Shown: one piece after another, positions 18,823 to 27,682 of the stretch
Layout of the letters: each line of letters starts with the position of its first letter
How positions within the stretch are numbered: position 1 is the stretch's first letter
Assembly (NCBI GenBank): GCA_026625625.1
Contig: CP113055.1
Span: forward strand, 2,048,501 to 2,112,500
From: Blastomonas sp. SL216
GTDB taxonomy: Bacteria > Pseudomonadota > Alphaproteobacteria > Sphingomonadales > Sphingomonadaceae
Direction of reading: 5' to 3'
DNA length: 64,000 nt
Made by a program: the position numbers and the translations under genes
The notes under the pieces: model-generated
Told to the model about the DNA's origin: nothing
Seen by the model: only the letters and a program-made list of their open reading frames with translations
Database searches by the model: none

Positions 18823-18871
18823 GGCCGGGCAGCGGGCATGGACACAATGGCACCTTCGCCCCTGCCCGGCC
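18823..18871 (-). promoter_or_regulatory. expression-platform hairpin of the Mn2+ riboswitch
   Basis: Perfect 10-base arms (GGCCGGGCAG and CTGCCCGGCC) lie between the aptamer and the exporter start. No U-run follows, so control of translation or alternative pairing is more likely than simple termination. Confidence 0.55.
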
Positions 18872-18874
18872 GGA

Positions 18875-19015
18875 CATTGGGTTCAGGTGTCATCGGTCTT
18901 GCCGGAAGCCGGACCTTTCGCAAGGCTCCGGAAACCCGCGCACCATGGCCTCTCGGCCAAGTGTGTTGACGCGCGGACCGGTGGCTCCACCGGTTGGCTA
19001 CTCCCCATCAGACGT
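18875..19015 (-). promoter_or_regulatory. yybP-ykoY manganese riboswitch aptamer (ends approximate)
   Basis: Read on the minus strand the leader contains the family's most conserved element GGGGAGTAGCC (18996-19006), then TCAACACACTTGGCC, GGCCATGGTGCG and a 3' GGCAAGACC. These blocks come in the same order as in yybP-ykoY aptamers as recalled from the family, which bind Mn2+. The gene downstream is a UPF0016 exporter, one of the gene families known to be controlled by this riboswitch. Its own promoter must overlap the leader or start of the divergent DUF1801 gene. Confidence 0.85.
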
Positions 19016-19050
19016 GCTAGCCCTTAGGCCTTGATCACGGGGGATGCAAG

Positions 19051-19497
19051 ATGGCGAACACGGGCAACACAACCACGGCAACCGATGCCGATGTGACGGA
19101 TTATATCGAAGGGCTTGAGCCTGACCGGCGGCGCGAGGAGGCGCAGGTCCTGCTGGCGCTTTATGAGAGAGTCACCGGCGAGCCTGCCAAGATGTGGGGG
19201 CCGAGCATGATCGGCTTTGGCGAGTATCACTATACCTACGACAGTGGGCGAAGTGGCACGGCAATGCGATCGGGCTTTGCGCCGCGGAAGGGCAAGCACA
19301 GCATCTACCTGATGTGCGGTGATCTCGATCAGGCTTCCGCTGCGCGTTTCGAGGCGCGGCTGGCCAAGCTGGGCAAGCACAAGATGGAAAAGTCATGCCT
19401 TTATGTGAACCGGCTCGACCAGATCGATATGGCGGTGCTCGAAGAGATCATCGCCGACAATATCGCTGAGATGAACCGGCTGTACCCCCCTAAGTGA
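19051..19497 (+). CDS. DUF1801 domain protein
   Basis: 148 residues beginning MANTGNTTTA, with a GGGGGATG-type ribosome-binding region. It has the DUF1801 pattern: VTDYIEGLEPDRRREEAQVL, then PSMIGFGEYHYTYDSGRSG and KHSIYLMCGD. DUF1801 (YdhG-like) folds are small iron-chaperone-like proteins of unclear function. Its stop overlaps the GTG start of the following RHH gene. Confidence 0.85.
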   Translation: MANTGNTTTATDADVTDYIEGLEPDRRREEAQVLLALYERVTGEPAKMWGPSMIGFGEYHYTYDSGRSGTAMRSGFAPRKGKHSIYLMCGDLDQASAARFEARLAKLGKHKMEKSCLYVNRLDQIDMAVLEEIIADNIAEMNRLYPPK

Positions 19498-19769
19498 CCA
19501 CGACGGATGATCTCTATCGCGGCCCGGTCAAGCGCAGCATCCAGATTGCCGGGCACCTGACCTCGGTCAGCCTGGAACCCTTGTTCTGGGACTTGCTGAA
19601 AGCCGCAGCAGAGGCGCGCGCGCTGCCGTTGAACGCGCTGGTCGCGCAGATCGATGTCGAGAGGATCGCAGCCGACGATCCGCCGAACCTGGCCAGCGCG
19701 ATCCGGCTTTGGCTGGTGCGGGATCTGGTGGACTATGTCTCCCCTCCCGCTGGCGGGAGGGGTGGCTGA
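19494..19769 (+). CDS. ribbon-helix-helix domain protein (RHH_4-like) with repeat-derived C-terminus
   Basis: 91 residues from a GTG that overlaps the stop of the DUF1801 gene. VKRSIQIAGHLTSVSLEPLFWD is the strand and helix of an RHH fold, followed by LLKAAAEARALPLNALVAQI; this matches the RHH_4 group, which may bind DNA. The last residues (about SPPAGGRGG) and the stop codon come from the left palindrome of the repeat at 19739-19866, so the natural C-terminus may have been replaced. Confidence 0.75.
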   Translation: MTTTDDLYRGPVKRSIQIAGHLTSVSLEPLFWDLLKAAAEARALPLNALVAQIDVERIAADDPPNLASAIRLWLVRDLVDYVSPPAGGRGG

Positions 19770-19866
19770 GGCGGAGCCGCAGCCGGGGTGGGAATGACCG
19801 CCGGTTGTGCTCCCAGCCCACCCCGGTCCGGCTGGCCGGACCTGCCCCTCCCGCAAGCGGGAGGGG
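19739..19866. repeat. paired-palindrome intergenic repeat, copy 2
   Basis: It has the same plan as 4981-5080: a GGGAGGGG palindrome at each end (about 19739-19762 and 19845-19866) with internal inverted GGGGTGGG / CCCACCCC. The left end runs into the coding sequence of the RHH gene. Confidence 0.75.
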
Positions 19867-19881
19867 AGAAATTTCAGCTTA

Positions 19882-21165
19882 TCAATCGCCGCCGACGCGT
19901 TCGATATCCGCGCCGACCGCCTGGAGCTTTTCCTCGAGCCGTTCATAGCCGCGATCGAGGTGATAGACCCGGTTGACCTCGGTCTCGCCCTCTGCCGCGA
20001 GCCCGGCAATAATCAGGCTCATAGAGGCGCGCAGGTCGGTGGCCATGACCGGTGCGCCGACCATCCGCTCGACGCCATGGACCACCGCGGTGCGGCCCTT
20101 GACCTCGATATGCGCGCCCATTCGGTTGAGTTCGGGCACGTGCATGTAGCGGTTCTCGAAGATCGTCTCGGTGAGCACGCTGGCGCCCTGCGCCATGCAC
20201 AGCATCGCCATGAACTGCGCCTGCATGTCGGTGGCAAAGCCGGGGAACGGCGCGGTCGACAGCGTCAGCGCCTGCAGCTTGCCGTTGGGCCGCACCGCGA
20301 TGCCGTCGGCGATTTCCTCGCAATGGACACCCGCCTGGCGCAGCGCGGCGATGGTGGCTTCCATCTCGTCCAGCTTCGCGCCGATCAGGTCGAGCGGGCT
20401 GCCGGTGATCGCGGCGGCGCAGGCATAGCTGCCCGCCTCGATCCGGTCGGCCATAACGCGATAGGTCGCGCCGTGCAGCCGGTCCTTGCCATGGATGACC
20501 AGAGTCGATCCGCCAATCCCCTCGATGTTCGCGCCCATTGCGACCAGCAGGTTGCACAGGTCGACAATCTCGGGCTCGCGCGCAGCATTGCGCAGCGTCG
20601 ACGTGCCCTTGGCGAGCACGGCGGCCATCAGCGCATTCTCGGTCGCGCCGACCGACACCACGGGAAAGCCGAAATCGCCACCGGGCAGCCCGCCCTTGGG
20701 CGCGCGCGCGGTGACATAGCCTGCGGTAATCTCGATCTCCGCGCCCAGGGCTTCCAGCGCCTTCAGGTGCAGGTCGATAGGCCGGTTGCCGATGGCGCAG
20801 CCGCCGGGCAGCGACACGGTCGCCTCGCCCGCGCGCGCCAGCAAGGGACCGAGGACCAGGATCGAGGCGCGCATCTTGCGCACGATGTCATAAGGCGCGA
20901 CGGTCGCGGTAACCCGGCCCGCGCGCAGCGTCATCACCCGGCCGAAATCCTCGGGCCGTGCACCTTCGATCATCGTCGAAACGCCCAGTTGGTTGAGCAG
21001 ATGGCCAAAGCTGTCGACATCGGCCAGACGCGGCAGATTGCGCAGCGTCAGCGGCTCATCGGTCAGCAGCGCGCAAGGCAGCAGCGTCAGTGCGCTGTTC
21101 TTGGCCCCTGAGATGGGAATACGGCCGGAGAGCGACTTGCCGCCGCGGATGATGATCTTGTCCAT
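19882..21165 (-). CDS. murA: UDP-N-acetylglucosamine 1-carboxyvinyltransferase
   Basis: 427 residues, normal length. It transfers enolpyruvate from PEP to UDP-GlcNAc, the first committed step of peptidoglycan synthesis. The catalytic Cys (position 123) sits in the expected loop [14 protein letters not shown]; other family motifs are [11 protein letters not shown], near the N-terminus, and the late [11 protein letters not shown]. Having Cys, not Asp, at this position predicts fosfomycin sensitivity. It is a single-gene unit. Confidence 0.97.
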   Translation of the reverse strand: MDKIIIRGGKSLSGRIPISGAKNSALTLLPCALLTDEPLTLRNLPRLADVDSFGHLLNQLGVSTMIEGARPEDFGRVMTLRAGRVTATVAPYDIVRKMRASILVLGPLLARAGEATVSLPGGCAIGNRPIDLHLKALEALGAEIEITAGYVTARAPKGGLPGGDFGFPVVSVGATENALMAAVLAKGTSTLRNAAREPEIVDLCNLLVAMGANIEGIGGSTLVIHGKDRLHGATYRVMADRIEAGSYACAAAITGSPLDLIGAKLDEMEATIAALRQAGVHCEEIADGIAVRPNGKLQALTLSTAPFPGFATDMQAQFMAMLCMAQGASVLTETIFENRYMHVPELNRMGAHIEVKGRTAVVHGVERMVGAPVMATDLRASMSLIIAGLAAEGETEVNRVYHLDRGYERLEEKLQAVGADIERVGGD

Positions 21166-21349
21166 CGCCGCTGTTTAGCGTCTGGACGGGCAGGTGCAAG
21201 AGGGCGCGGGCGCCCTGCACATCCCGAAGGCGCAACGCCGCTGCGATCGAATATTGCGTCGCCCCATTGAATCATCGCAAGCCGCTTCGTGCTTGTATAA
21301 ATACAGAAATGGACGCACCATTATTTTTTCTTTTCTACGCGGGGGTAGA

Positions 21350-22876
21350 ATGATGAAATATGCGGCCAAATGCACCGTGGGTCTGCTGGCGCTGATGACT
21401 GGTGGTTGTGCAAGTCTCGGCATCAAGTCCGTGCCATGGCCGACATATACGGCAGTCGTCGACAATCTCGACGTCAAGTTCGCGCGCAGCAATCCGAAGA
21501 TCGACCCGGCACTTGCCCCCGGATTGCACACCAGGGACATGGCCGCCGATGGCAAGCTGATCGGGCTTGCCGTGTCGGGCGGCGGCGCCAGGGCGGCCAG
21601 CTACACGCTCGGCGTTCTCGCCGAACTGCAGAAATTGCCTGCAGGATCGAAGGGCAGTGCGCTCGACCAGATCGACTTCATCTCCTCGAACTCGGGCGGA
21701 AGCTGGGCGGTCGCAACATGGCTGGCACAGGCTTCGGCCAACGGCGGGGCGTACAGTCTGGCTGACAACAAGATCACAATTCTGAAAAAATTCAAAAATT
21801 TGACCAAGAAAAGAGTAACCTGCCTCAGCGCCATGCTCGGAGAAACGGCCATTGGCACCGGCAATTTCGGCGATATCTACAAGGCTGGCGCACCCGGGAA
21901 ATTGCCCGCGGTTTTCTTCAACGCTGCGCTGCTTCCCGCCCAGGCGCCGTTTGTCTTCACCGACGGCTTTTTGAAGCATTATCAGGTCGAGAGCATCACG
22001 ACCTGCAAGCAGAGCGGCAAAACCCCTGCCCGCTCGCTGAAGGAAGTGTCGATCGCGATTGCCGCCGCCTCCAGCGGATCGGTGCCCGGCTTTTACGCCG
22101 CATTTGCCGAGACCCGGCTCTGCCAAAAGCAGAGCCCCTGGCAGGGATCGTCATTCTGCCGCAGCAAGGCAGCTTCCGACCCTGTCGCCTATATCCGCAT
22201 TGCCGATGGCGGCATCTACGACAATATCGGCTACAAGACCGGCTACGAGATCATGCACAGCCTGAAAAAGGACGCGGGCATTGCGCATCGCGGCATGATC
22301 ATCGTCAACTCCAATACATCGATTGACGAGAAGATCGTGAAGAAGAGCGCTCGAACGAGCAATTTCCTCGGCTCGATGGCCGCCAATGGCCTGTTTGCGG
22401 TTCAGGACTCCACCTTCGACAGGATGCGGCACCCGCTGTTCGACGCGGTGGGCGTATCCGATATCGCCTTGCTTGATTTCTTCAGTGTCTCAGGATTCGG
22501 CGGATCGCAGGATGACGTCAGGGTGCTGAAAGACCTGAAATTTCTCGCCTATTACGCTGCCAGAAATGTGGGCTGCCTGAAGGCAGACGGTCAGCTCGAC
22601 AAAGGAGACCAGTCCGACTGGCCAAGCGATGACAAGATACCCGAAGTATCCGATAGCCTGAAACAGCTGACAGACAGGCCGGGGGATTGTTATTCGGAAA
22701 ATTTCTATCGGGCCGGCAATCGGAACAAGACGACCTATAAATTCAGCTGGGTGCTTTCAAACGCGATGTGGGAACTTGGCCAGCTTACCGTCCGCAAGAA
22801 CTGCCCCGCGATCCTGAAGGCCACCGGCACGCCCGACGCCGAGATTGCGCCCGCTTGCGCGAAGCTAATCGCTTAG
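21350..22876 (+). CDS. patatin-like phospholipase, putative lipoprotein
   Basis: 508 residues from one of two adjacent ATGs after a GGGGG ribosome-binding site. The N-terminus is a hydrophobic signal with a possible lipidated Cys at position 20 (weak box, TGGC). The patatin fold is clear: oxyanion loop SGGGARAAS (76-84), nucleophile Ser 115 in SSNSGGSWA, and catalytic Asp 286 in ADGGIYDN. The first Gly of the usual GxSxG is Ser. The central part (about 21770-21800) is A/T-rich, unlike its neighbours. It is probably an envelope lipid hydrolase; transfer is possible. Its stop overlaps that of clpS. Confidence 0.82.
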   Translation: MMKYAAKCTVGLLALMTGGCASLGIKSVPWPTYTAVVDNLDVKFARSNPKIDPALAPGLHTRDMAADGKLIGLAVSGGGARAASYTLGVLAELQKLPAGSKGSALDQIDFISSNSGGSWAVATWLAQASANGGAYSLADNKITILKKFKNLTKKRVTCLSAMLGETAIGTGNFGDIYKAGAPGKLPAVFFNAALLPAQAPFVFTDGFLKHYQVESITTCKQSGKTPARSLKEVSIAIAAASSGSVPGFYAAFAETRLCQKQSPWQGSSFCRSKAASDPVAYIRIADGGIYDNIGYKTGYEIMHSLKKDAGIAHRGMIIVNSNTSIDEKIVKKSARTSNFLGSMAANGLFAVQDSTFDRMRHPLFDAVGVSDIALLDFFSVSGFGGSQDDVRVLKDLKFLAYYAARNVGCLKADGQLDKGDQSDWPSDDKIPEVSDSLKQLTDRPGDCYSENFYRAGNRNKTTYKFSWVLSNAMWELGQLTVRKNCPAILKATGTPDAEIAPACAKLIA

Positions 22877-23277
22877 ACCTTTTCAAGCGTGCATTGCAGC
22901 GGGTGCTGGTTCTGCCGCGCGAAGTCCATGACCTGATTCACCTTGGTCTCGGCGACCTCATAGGTGAAGATGCCGCACACGCCGACGCCCTTCTGGTGGA
23001 CGTGCAGCATTACCCGCGTCGCCTCGTCCATGTTCATGCTGAAGAAGCGCTTGAGCACGAGCACGACGAATTCCATCGGCGTGTAATCGTCGTTCAGCAT
23101 CAGCACCTTGTACTGGCTGGGCTTTTTCGATTTGGCGCGGGTCTTGACCGCAATCCCGATATCGGGCGGGCCGTCATCCTCGCGATCAGGCCCCGCGCGC
23201 ACCACGGGACCGGCATCGCCCGCCACAGGAGTAGCGGGACGCCGGGTCGGCGCGAAAAGGTTGGTCGGGGTGGTCAT
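22873..23277 (-). CDS. clpS: ATP-dependent Clp protease adaptor ClpS
   Basis: 134 residues from the ATG at MTTPTNLF; a longer upstream frame is ignored. A Pro-rich N-terminal tail of about 50 residues leads into the ClpS core: [20 protein letters not shown] and [20 protein letters not shown]. ClpS binds N-degron substrates and hands them to ClpA for ClpAP proteolysis. No clpA is adjacent in this window. Confidence 0.95.
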   Translation of the reverse strand: MTTPTNLFAPTRRPATPVAGDAGPVVRAGPDREDDGPPDIGIAVKTRAKSKKPSQYKVLMLNDDYTPMEFVVLVLKRFFSMNMDEATRVMLHVHQKGVGVCGIFTYEVAETKVNQVMDFARQNQHPLQCTLEKV

Positions 23278-23425
23278 AGATATACCGGAATATCGTATTT
23301 CGCGCCTGTCAGGCAAGGGGGCGCTGTGAAATTGCAACGCGACGCTGGATCGCCCTGACGCAGCCGCTCTCTGCCGGAATCGGTTGCTCTGGCCTTTCGC
23401 GCCACTTTCCGTTAGGGGCGCGGCC

Positions 23426-24484
23426 ATGCATTTTCTCGATCAAGCCAAGATTTTCATACGTTCCGGTGCGGGCGGACAGGGCGCTGTGTCCTTTCGCCGC
23501 GAAAAATATGTCGAATATGGCGGCCCTGATGGCGGCAATGGCGGCAAGGGCGGCGACATCATCTTCGAAGCGATCAGCGGTCTCAACACCCTGATCGACT
23601 TTCGCTACACCCAGCATTTCAAGGCCCAGCGCGGCTCCGGCGGCATGGGCCGCAACCGGACCGGCGCGGGCGGCGACGATCTGGTGATCAAGGTGCCCGT
23701 GGGCACCCAGATCCTGAGCGAGGACAAGGAAGAGGTGCTCGCCGACTTCACCCATGCTGGGCAGCGGATCACCCTGCTGCGCGGCGGCGATGGCGGTCGC
23801 GGCAACCTCAGCTATTCCAGCAGCACCAATCGCGCCCCGCGCCAGCACGGCCCCGGCTATCCCAGCCGCGAGATGTACGTCTGGCTGCGCTTGAAGCTGA
23901 TGGCCGATGCGGGCCTTGTCGGCCTGCCCAATGCCGGCAAGTCGACCTTCATCAACCAGGTGACCAACACCCAGGCGAAGGTCGGCGATTATCCGTTCAC
24001 CACCTTGCGCCCGCAGCTGGGCGTGGTGCAGCACCGCAACCGCGAGTTCGTGCTGGCGGATATTCCCGGCCTGATCGAGGGCGCGGCCGAGGGTGCGGGG
24101 ATTGGCGACCGGTTCCTTGGCCATATCGAGCGCTGCCAGGTGCTGATCCATCTGATCGACGCGCATGGCGACGATCCGGTCGAAGCGATGCGCATCGTGG
24201 ACGCCGAGCTGGAAAATTACGGTGCCGGGCTTGATGAAAAGCCCAAGCTGGTTGCGCTCAACAAGGGCGATCTGCTCGACGACGAGTTGATGAAGCATTT
24301 TGCAGCCGAACTCATCGCCGCCGGAGCGGACCGGGTGTTCCCCGTCTCGGGCGCCACCGGCGCGGGTATTTCGGACCTGTTCGACGCGCTGCTCGAATAT
24401 CTGCCGCACGATACCGCGACCGAGAAGCCCGAGGGCGTGGACCCGAACGCAGACCGTGAACCGGGGACATGGTCGCCGGTCTGA
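23426..24484 (+). CDS. obgE: Obg-family GTPase ObgE/CgtA
   Basis: 352 residues from the ATG at [10 protein letters not shown]. The Gly-rich Obg domain (1-158) is followed by a G domain with P-loop GLPNAGKST, switch [12 protein letters not shown] (NKxD) and the SGATGAG G5 region. It is an essential GTPase in ribosome assembly and stress control. It runs with proB in the same direction, but a repeat lies between them. Confidence 0.95.
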   Translation: MHFLDQAKIFIRSGAGGQGAVSFRREKYVEYGGPDGGNGGKGGDIIFEAISGLNTLIDFRYTQHFKAQRGSGGMGRNRTGAGGDDLVIKVPVGTQILSEDKEEVLADFTHAGQRITLLRGGDGGRGNLSYSSSTNRAPRQHGPGYPSREMYVWLRLKLMADAGLVGLPNAGKSTFINQVTNTQAKVGDYPFTTLRPQLGVVQHRNREFVLADIPGLIEGAAEGAGIGDRFLGHIERCQVLIHLIDAHGDDPVEAMRIVDAELENYGAGLDEKPKLVALNKGDLLDDELMKHFAAELIAAGADRVFPVSGATGAGISDLFDALLEYLPHDTATEKPEGVDPNADREPGTWSPV

Positions 24485-24510
24485 ATTCAACCACGCGCAC
24501 CCGTCTCTTC

Positions 24511-24594
24511 CGTCACCCCCGCGCAGGCGGGGGTCCCGCTAGACGGGCAGCCCCAGGTGACAAAGCGGGATTCCCGCTTTTGCGGGAATGACGG
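24511..24594. repeat. dispersed intergenic repeat, CGTCACCCCCGC / GCGGGAATGACGG type
   Basis: Two palindromic cores (CCCCCGC-GCAG-GCGGGGG and GCGGGAATGACGG with its GCGGGATTCCCGC partner) lie between the ends CGTCA and TGACGG. This looks like the short repeats scattered through many sphingomonad genomes. It sits between obgE and proB and may fold in the transcript. Confidence 0.6.
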
Positions 24595-24613
24595 GGAAGG
24601 AAGAATTGGATTA

Positions 24614-25753
24614 ATGACCGCACCGCCCTTGCCTGCCTCCCCGCTCTCCCCCGCCACCTGCCCCGTTCTGGTCGTGAAGGTGGGCTCTGCGCTGCTGGTC
24701 GCGCCGGAGGGCAAGGTGCGGCGCGAATGGCTCGCGTCGCTGGTCGCTGATATTGCCGCGCGGATCGCCGCAGGGCAGCGGATCGTGATCGTCTCGTCGG
24801 GCGCGATTGCGCTGGGTGCGCGGCGGCTGGGCCTGCCCAAGGGTGGCCGCGCCAGCCTGGAGGACGCGCAGGCTTCCGCTGCGACCGGTCAGATCGCGCT
24901 CAGCCAGTGCTGGGCCGAACTGCTCGGCGAACACGGGATCACCGCGGCGCAGATGCTGGTGACGCTCGACGATCTGGAAGACCGCCGCCGCTTCCTCAAC
25001 GCCTCGGCGACGCTGCGGCGGCTGATCGCGCTCGATGTCGTGCCGGTGATCAACGAGAATGATTCGGTCGCGACCGAGGAAATCCGCTTCGGCGACAATG
25101 ACCGGCTGGCCGCGCGCATCGCCCAGGCAGCAGGCGCAGGCGGCGTGGTGCTGCTGTCCGATGTCGACGGCCTCTATACTGCCAACCCGAACAGCGATCC
25201 CGATGCCAGGCTGGTCGAGAGCGTCGCGCGGATCGATGCGCGCATCCGCGCCATGGCCGATGGCGGCTCGGCCTCCGGCATGGGCTCGGGCGGCATGCTT
25301 TCCAAGCTGGAAGCCGCGCGGATCGCGACCAGCGCAGGCGCGCATCTGGCCATCGCCAATGGAACGCACGATCATCCGCTCGAGCGGCTCGAAACGACCG
25401 GGCGCTGCACCGTGTTCACCGCCGGTAAGCAGGGCAAGGGCCGCAAATTGTGGCTGGCGGGCCGCATGACCGCACGTGGTCGGATCCTGGTCGACGCAGG
25501 CGCGATGCAGGCGCTGGCCAAGGGCTCCAGCCTGTTGCCCGCTGGCGCCACCGCCATCGAGGGCCGGTTCGCACGCGGCGATGTGATCGAGATCGCGTCC
25601 ATCGGCGGCGAGATCATCGCCCGCGGGCTCAGCGAATATGACGCTGCGGACGCCGCGCGGATCATCGGGCTGCGCAGCGACGCGATTGCCGAGATACTGG
25701 GCTATGCCCCGCGCAGCGCGCTGGTCCACCGCGATCAGATGGTGCTGCTATGA
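24614..25753 (+). CDS. proB: glutamate 5-kinase
   Basis: 379 residues from the ATG at MTAPPLPASP; an upstream in-frame extension runs through the repeat and is not used. The amino-acid kinase domain (about 15-270) shows VVKVGSALLV, SSGAIALG, VINENDSV, FGDNDRLAA and SDVDGLYT; the C-terminal part (about 290-375) is a PUA domain. It phosphorylates glutamate in the first step of proline synthesis. The stop overlaps the epimerase start (ATGA). proA is not in the window. Confidence 0.96.
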   Translation: MTAPPLPASPLSPATCPVLVVKVGSALLVAPEGKVRREWLASLVADIAARIAAGQRIVIVSSGAIALGARRLGLPKGGRASLEDAQASAATGQIALSQCWAELLGEHGITAAQMLVTLDDLEDRRRFLNASATLRRLIALDVVPVINENDSVATEEIRFGDNDRLAARIAQAAGAGGVVLLSDVDGLYTANPNSDPDARLVESVARIDARIRAMADGGSASGMGSGGMLSKLEAARIATSAGAHLAIANGTHDHPLERLETTGRCTVFTAGKQGKGRKLWLAGRMTARGRILVDAGAMQALAKGSSLLPAGATAIEGRFARGDVIEIASIGGEIIARGLSEYDAADAARIIGLRSDAIAEILGYAPRSALVHRDQMVLL

Positions 25754-26664
25754 GCGTGATCGCGATGACCGGGGGCACCGGCTTTGTCGGCGGTGCGACC
25801 ATCGAGGCGGCGCTGGCCCAGGGCCATGCGGTGCGCGCGCTGACCCGCAGGTCCCAGCAAGAGCGCGAGGGTGTCACCTGGGTCGAAGGCGCGCTGGACG
25901 ACCCGGCGAGCCTCGAGCGGCTGTGCGCGGGCGCGGATGTGGTGCTGCACATTGCCGGCGTGGTCAACGCGCCCGACCGCGCGGGCTTTGTCGCGGGCAA
26001 TATCACCGGTACAGAGAACATGCTTGCAGCGGCAAAGGCTGCGGGCGTCGGCCGCTTCATCCATGTCTCGTCGCTGGCCGCGCGCGAGCGCAACCTCTCC
26101 AACTATTGCTGGTCCAAGGCCGAGGCGGAGGACCGGGTCACCGCCTCAGACCGCGACTGGATGATGGTGCGCCCGCCCGCAGTTTATGGTCCCGGCGATA
26201 CCGAGATGCTCGACCTGTTCCGCATGGCGGCAAAGGGGCTCGTCATGCTTCCCCCCAGCGGGCGGATGTCGGTGATCCATGTCGCCGATCTGGCGGCCCT
26301 GCTGGTGCGGCTGGCAGGCGGCGCGGGCGATATTCACGCGATCTACGAGGCCGATGACGGAACACCGCAGGGCTGGAGCCATGAGGGCTTTGCCGATGCG
26401 CTGGGCCGGGCAGTGGGCCGCAAGGTGCGCACCGCGCGCGCGCCGAAGCTCGGCCTGTTCATGGCAGCGCGTGCCGACCGCTTCCTGCGCGGCAAAAAGG
26501 CGAAGCTGACGCCAGATCGCGCCCGCTATATCGCGCATAGCGACTGGACGTCGGACCCGCTGCGCCGCCCGCCGCGCGATCTGTGGCAGCCGGACATCGC
26601 CACGCCCAAGGGGCTGGCCGAGACCGCGCGCTGGTATCGCGCTAAGGGCTGGCTCAAACCCTGA
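25750..26664 (+). CDS. NAD-dependent epimerase/dehydratase, candidate ceramide reductase
   Basis: 304 residues of the atypical SDR/NDUFA9-like type. The dinucleotide loop GGTGFVG is at the N-terminus, followed by VVLHIAGVVNA, the HVSSLAA strand and the YxxxK catalytic pair in SNYCWSK. An N-terminal Rossmann domain and a C-terminal substrate region are visible. It overlaps proB. In Caulobacter the ceramide reductase (CerR) was annotated as an NAD-dependent epimerase and lies near serine palmitoyltransferase. Here acp and spt follow within 0.8 kb. That makes the CerR role a reasonable inference, not proof; other lipid or sugar reductases remain possible. Confidence 0.72.
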   Translation: MSVIAMTGGTGFVGGATIEAALAQGHAVRALTRRSQQEREGVTWVEGALDDPASLERLCAGADVVLHIAGVVNAPDRAGFVAGNITGTENMLAAAKAAGVGRFIHVSSLAARERNLSNYCWSKAEAEDRVTASDRDWMMVRPPAVYGPGDTEMLDLFRMAAKGLVMLPPSGRMSVIHVADLAALLVRLAGGAGDIHAIYEADDGTPQGWSHEGFADALGRAVGRKVRTARAPKLGLFMAARADRFLRGKKAKLTPDRARYIAHSDWTSDPLRRPPRDLWQPDIATPKGLAETARWYRAKGWLKP

Positions 26665-27241
26665 TGATCGGGTGGCCCAGCGCCATTTCGACGATGAACA
26701 GCGCAAAGGTGATCGTCAGGCCGATCAGGAACAGCCGATAGGCGAGGCCCAGATAGCGATATTTCTTGTGCTGCAGGATCATGCCGTTCTGGTGGATATC
26801 GCGCAGCATCGTGCGGAAGATCGTCTCGTCCATGTGCAGCTGGTCGATCACCAGATCGGCAAAATCATCTTCGGTCATCTGCGAGAAATTGCCGAAGAAC
26901 ATGAAGTTGGTGGACCCGGGCGGTACATCGGCCCTGGGCTTGGGGGTGCCGCGCACCGATGGCAGGATCGCGAAAACCGCGCACATGGCCGAGAGAAAGG
27001 CAAACAGTGCCAGCACCATCAGCGGCAGGCTGACATTGCCGCCGCGCGCCTGACCGACCGCGATGGTGAACACGACAAAGGTCGCGCCCATCAGAATGCT
27101 CGCCTTCTGATCGGCCATCTGGCTGAGCGAAAGGTTGGTCTGCACCGATGTCCGGACAAGGTGGATGGCGTGCGGCGAAAAGGTGTGCGGCGTCTGCGGC
27201 CAGGGGCTTGGGATCGCCGGACGGCCTGGATCGACTCGCAT
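26654..27241 (-). CDS. Pycsar-effector-like (DUF5706/PycTM) membrane protein
   Basis: 195 residues from the ATG at MRVDPGRPAI, with GAGG upstream. A cytoplasmic N-terminus of about 50 residues contains SLSQMADQKASILMGATFV, the hallmark of the DUF5706/PycTM family. Two membrane segments follow (about 60-105), then a soluble helical stretch with a cluster of Asp/Glu, and a last membrane helix near the C-terminus. PycTM proteins are the membrane-disrupting effectors of Pycsar, normally beside a uridylate or cytidylate cyclase. No cyclase is adjacent here, so this may be a housekeeping relative. It lies antisense between the epimerase and acp. Confidence 0.7.
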   Translation of the reverse strand: MRVDPGRPAIPSPWPQTPHTFSPHAIHLVRTSVQTNLSLSQMADQKASILMGATFVVFTIAVGQARGGNVSLPLMVLALFAFLSAMCAVFAILPSVRGTPKPRADVPPGSTNFMFFGNFSQMTEDDFADLVIDQLHMDETIFRTMLRDIHQNGMILQHKKYRYLGLAYRLFLIGLTITFALFIVEMALGHPIIRV

Positions 27242-27396
27242 TTTCGTGACACCCTCTTCCATGACAGATTGATGACATAGCAGCACTGCGCTTGACAAGC
27301 GCCACCGCACTGCCCTTCTGGCTGCAACAAGCTGCCGCGATTGTGCCGCAATCGCGCGGCATGGGCACAAGCAACCGTTCCGCATGAAAGCAAGCC

Positions 27397-27636
27397 ATGA
27401 CCGACACCGCCATTTATGACCGCATCGCTGCGCAGATCGAGCCTTTCAACAAGAAGGGCGTTGCGCTGACCGAGAGCACCACCTTCGCGTCCGACCTGGA
27501 ATGGGACAGCCTGACCGTCATGGATTTCGTCGCGGCGATCGAGGACGAATTCGACATCATCATCACCATGAACATGCAGGCCGAGATCGAGACCGTCGGC
27601 CAGCTGGTCGCTGCGGTCGAGAAGCTGACCGCCTGA
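27397..27636 (+). CDS. acyl carrier protein of the sphingolipid locus
   Basis: 79 residues. The phosphopantetheine attachment Ser (position 38) lies in EWDSLTVMDF. The rest is an acidic four-helix ACP. It is separate from the fatty acid synthesis ACP by context: it sits directly upstream of serine palmitoyltransferase, and in Caulobacter a dedicated AcpR works with Spt. Its likely role is to supply acyl-ACP to Spt. The gap to spt is 46 bases. Confidence 0.88.
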   Translation: MTDTAIYDRIAAQIEPFNKKGVALTESTTFASDLEWDSLTVMDFVAAIEDEFDIIITMNMQAEIETVGQLVAAVEKLTA

Positions 27637-27682
27637 CCTGCGCTATCTTGCGCCCCCTCCCCAGCCTTATAGAGACCCCCAG

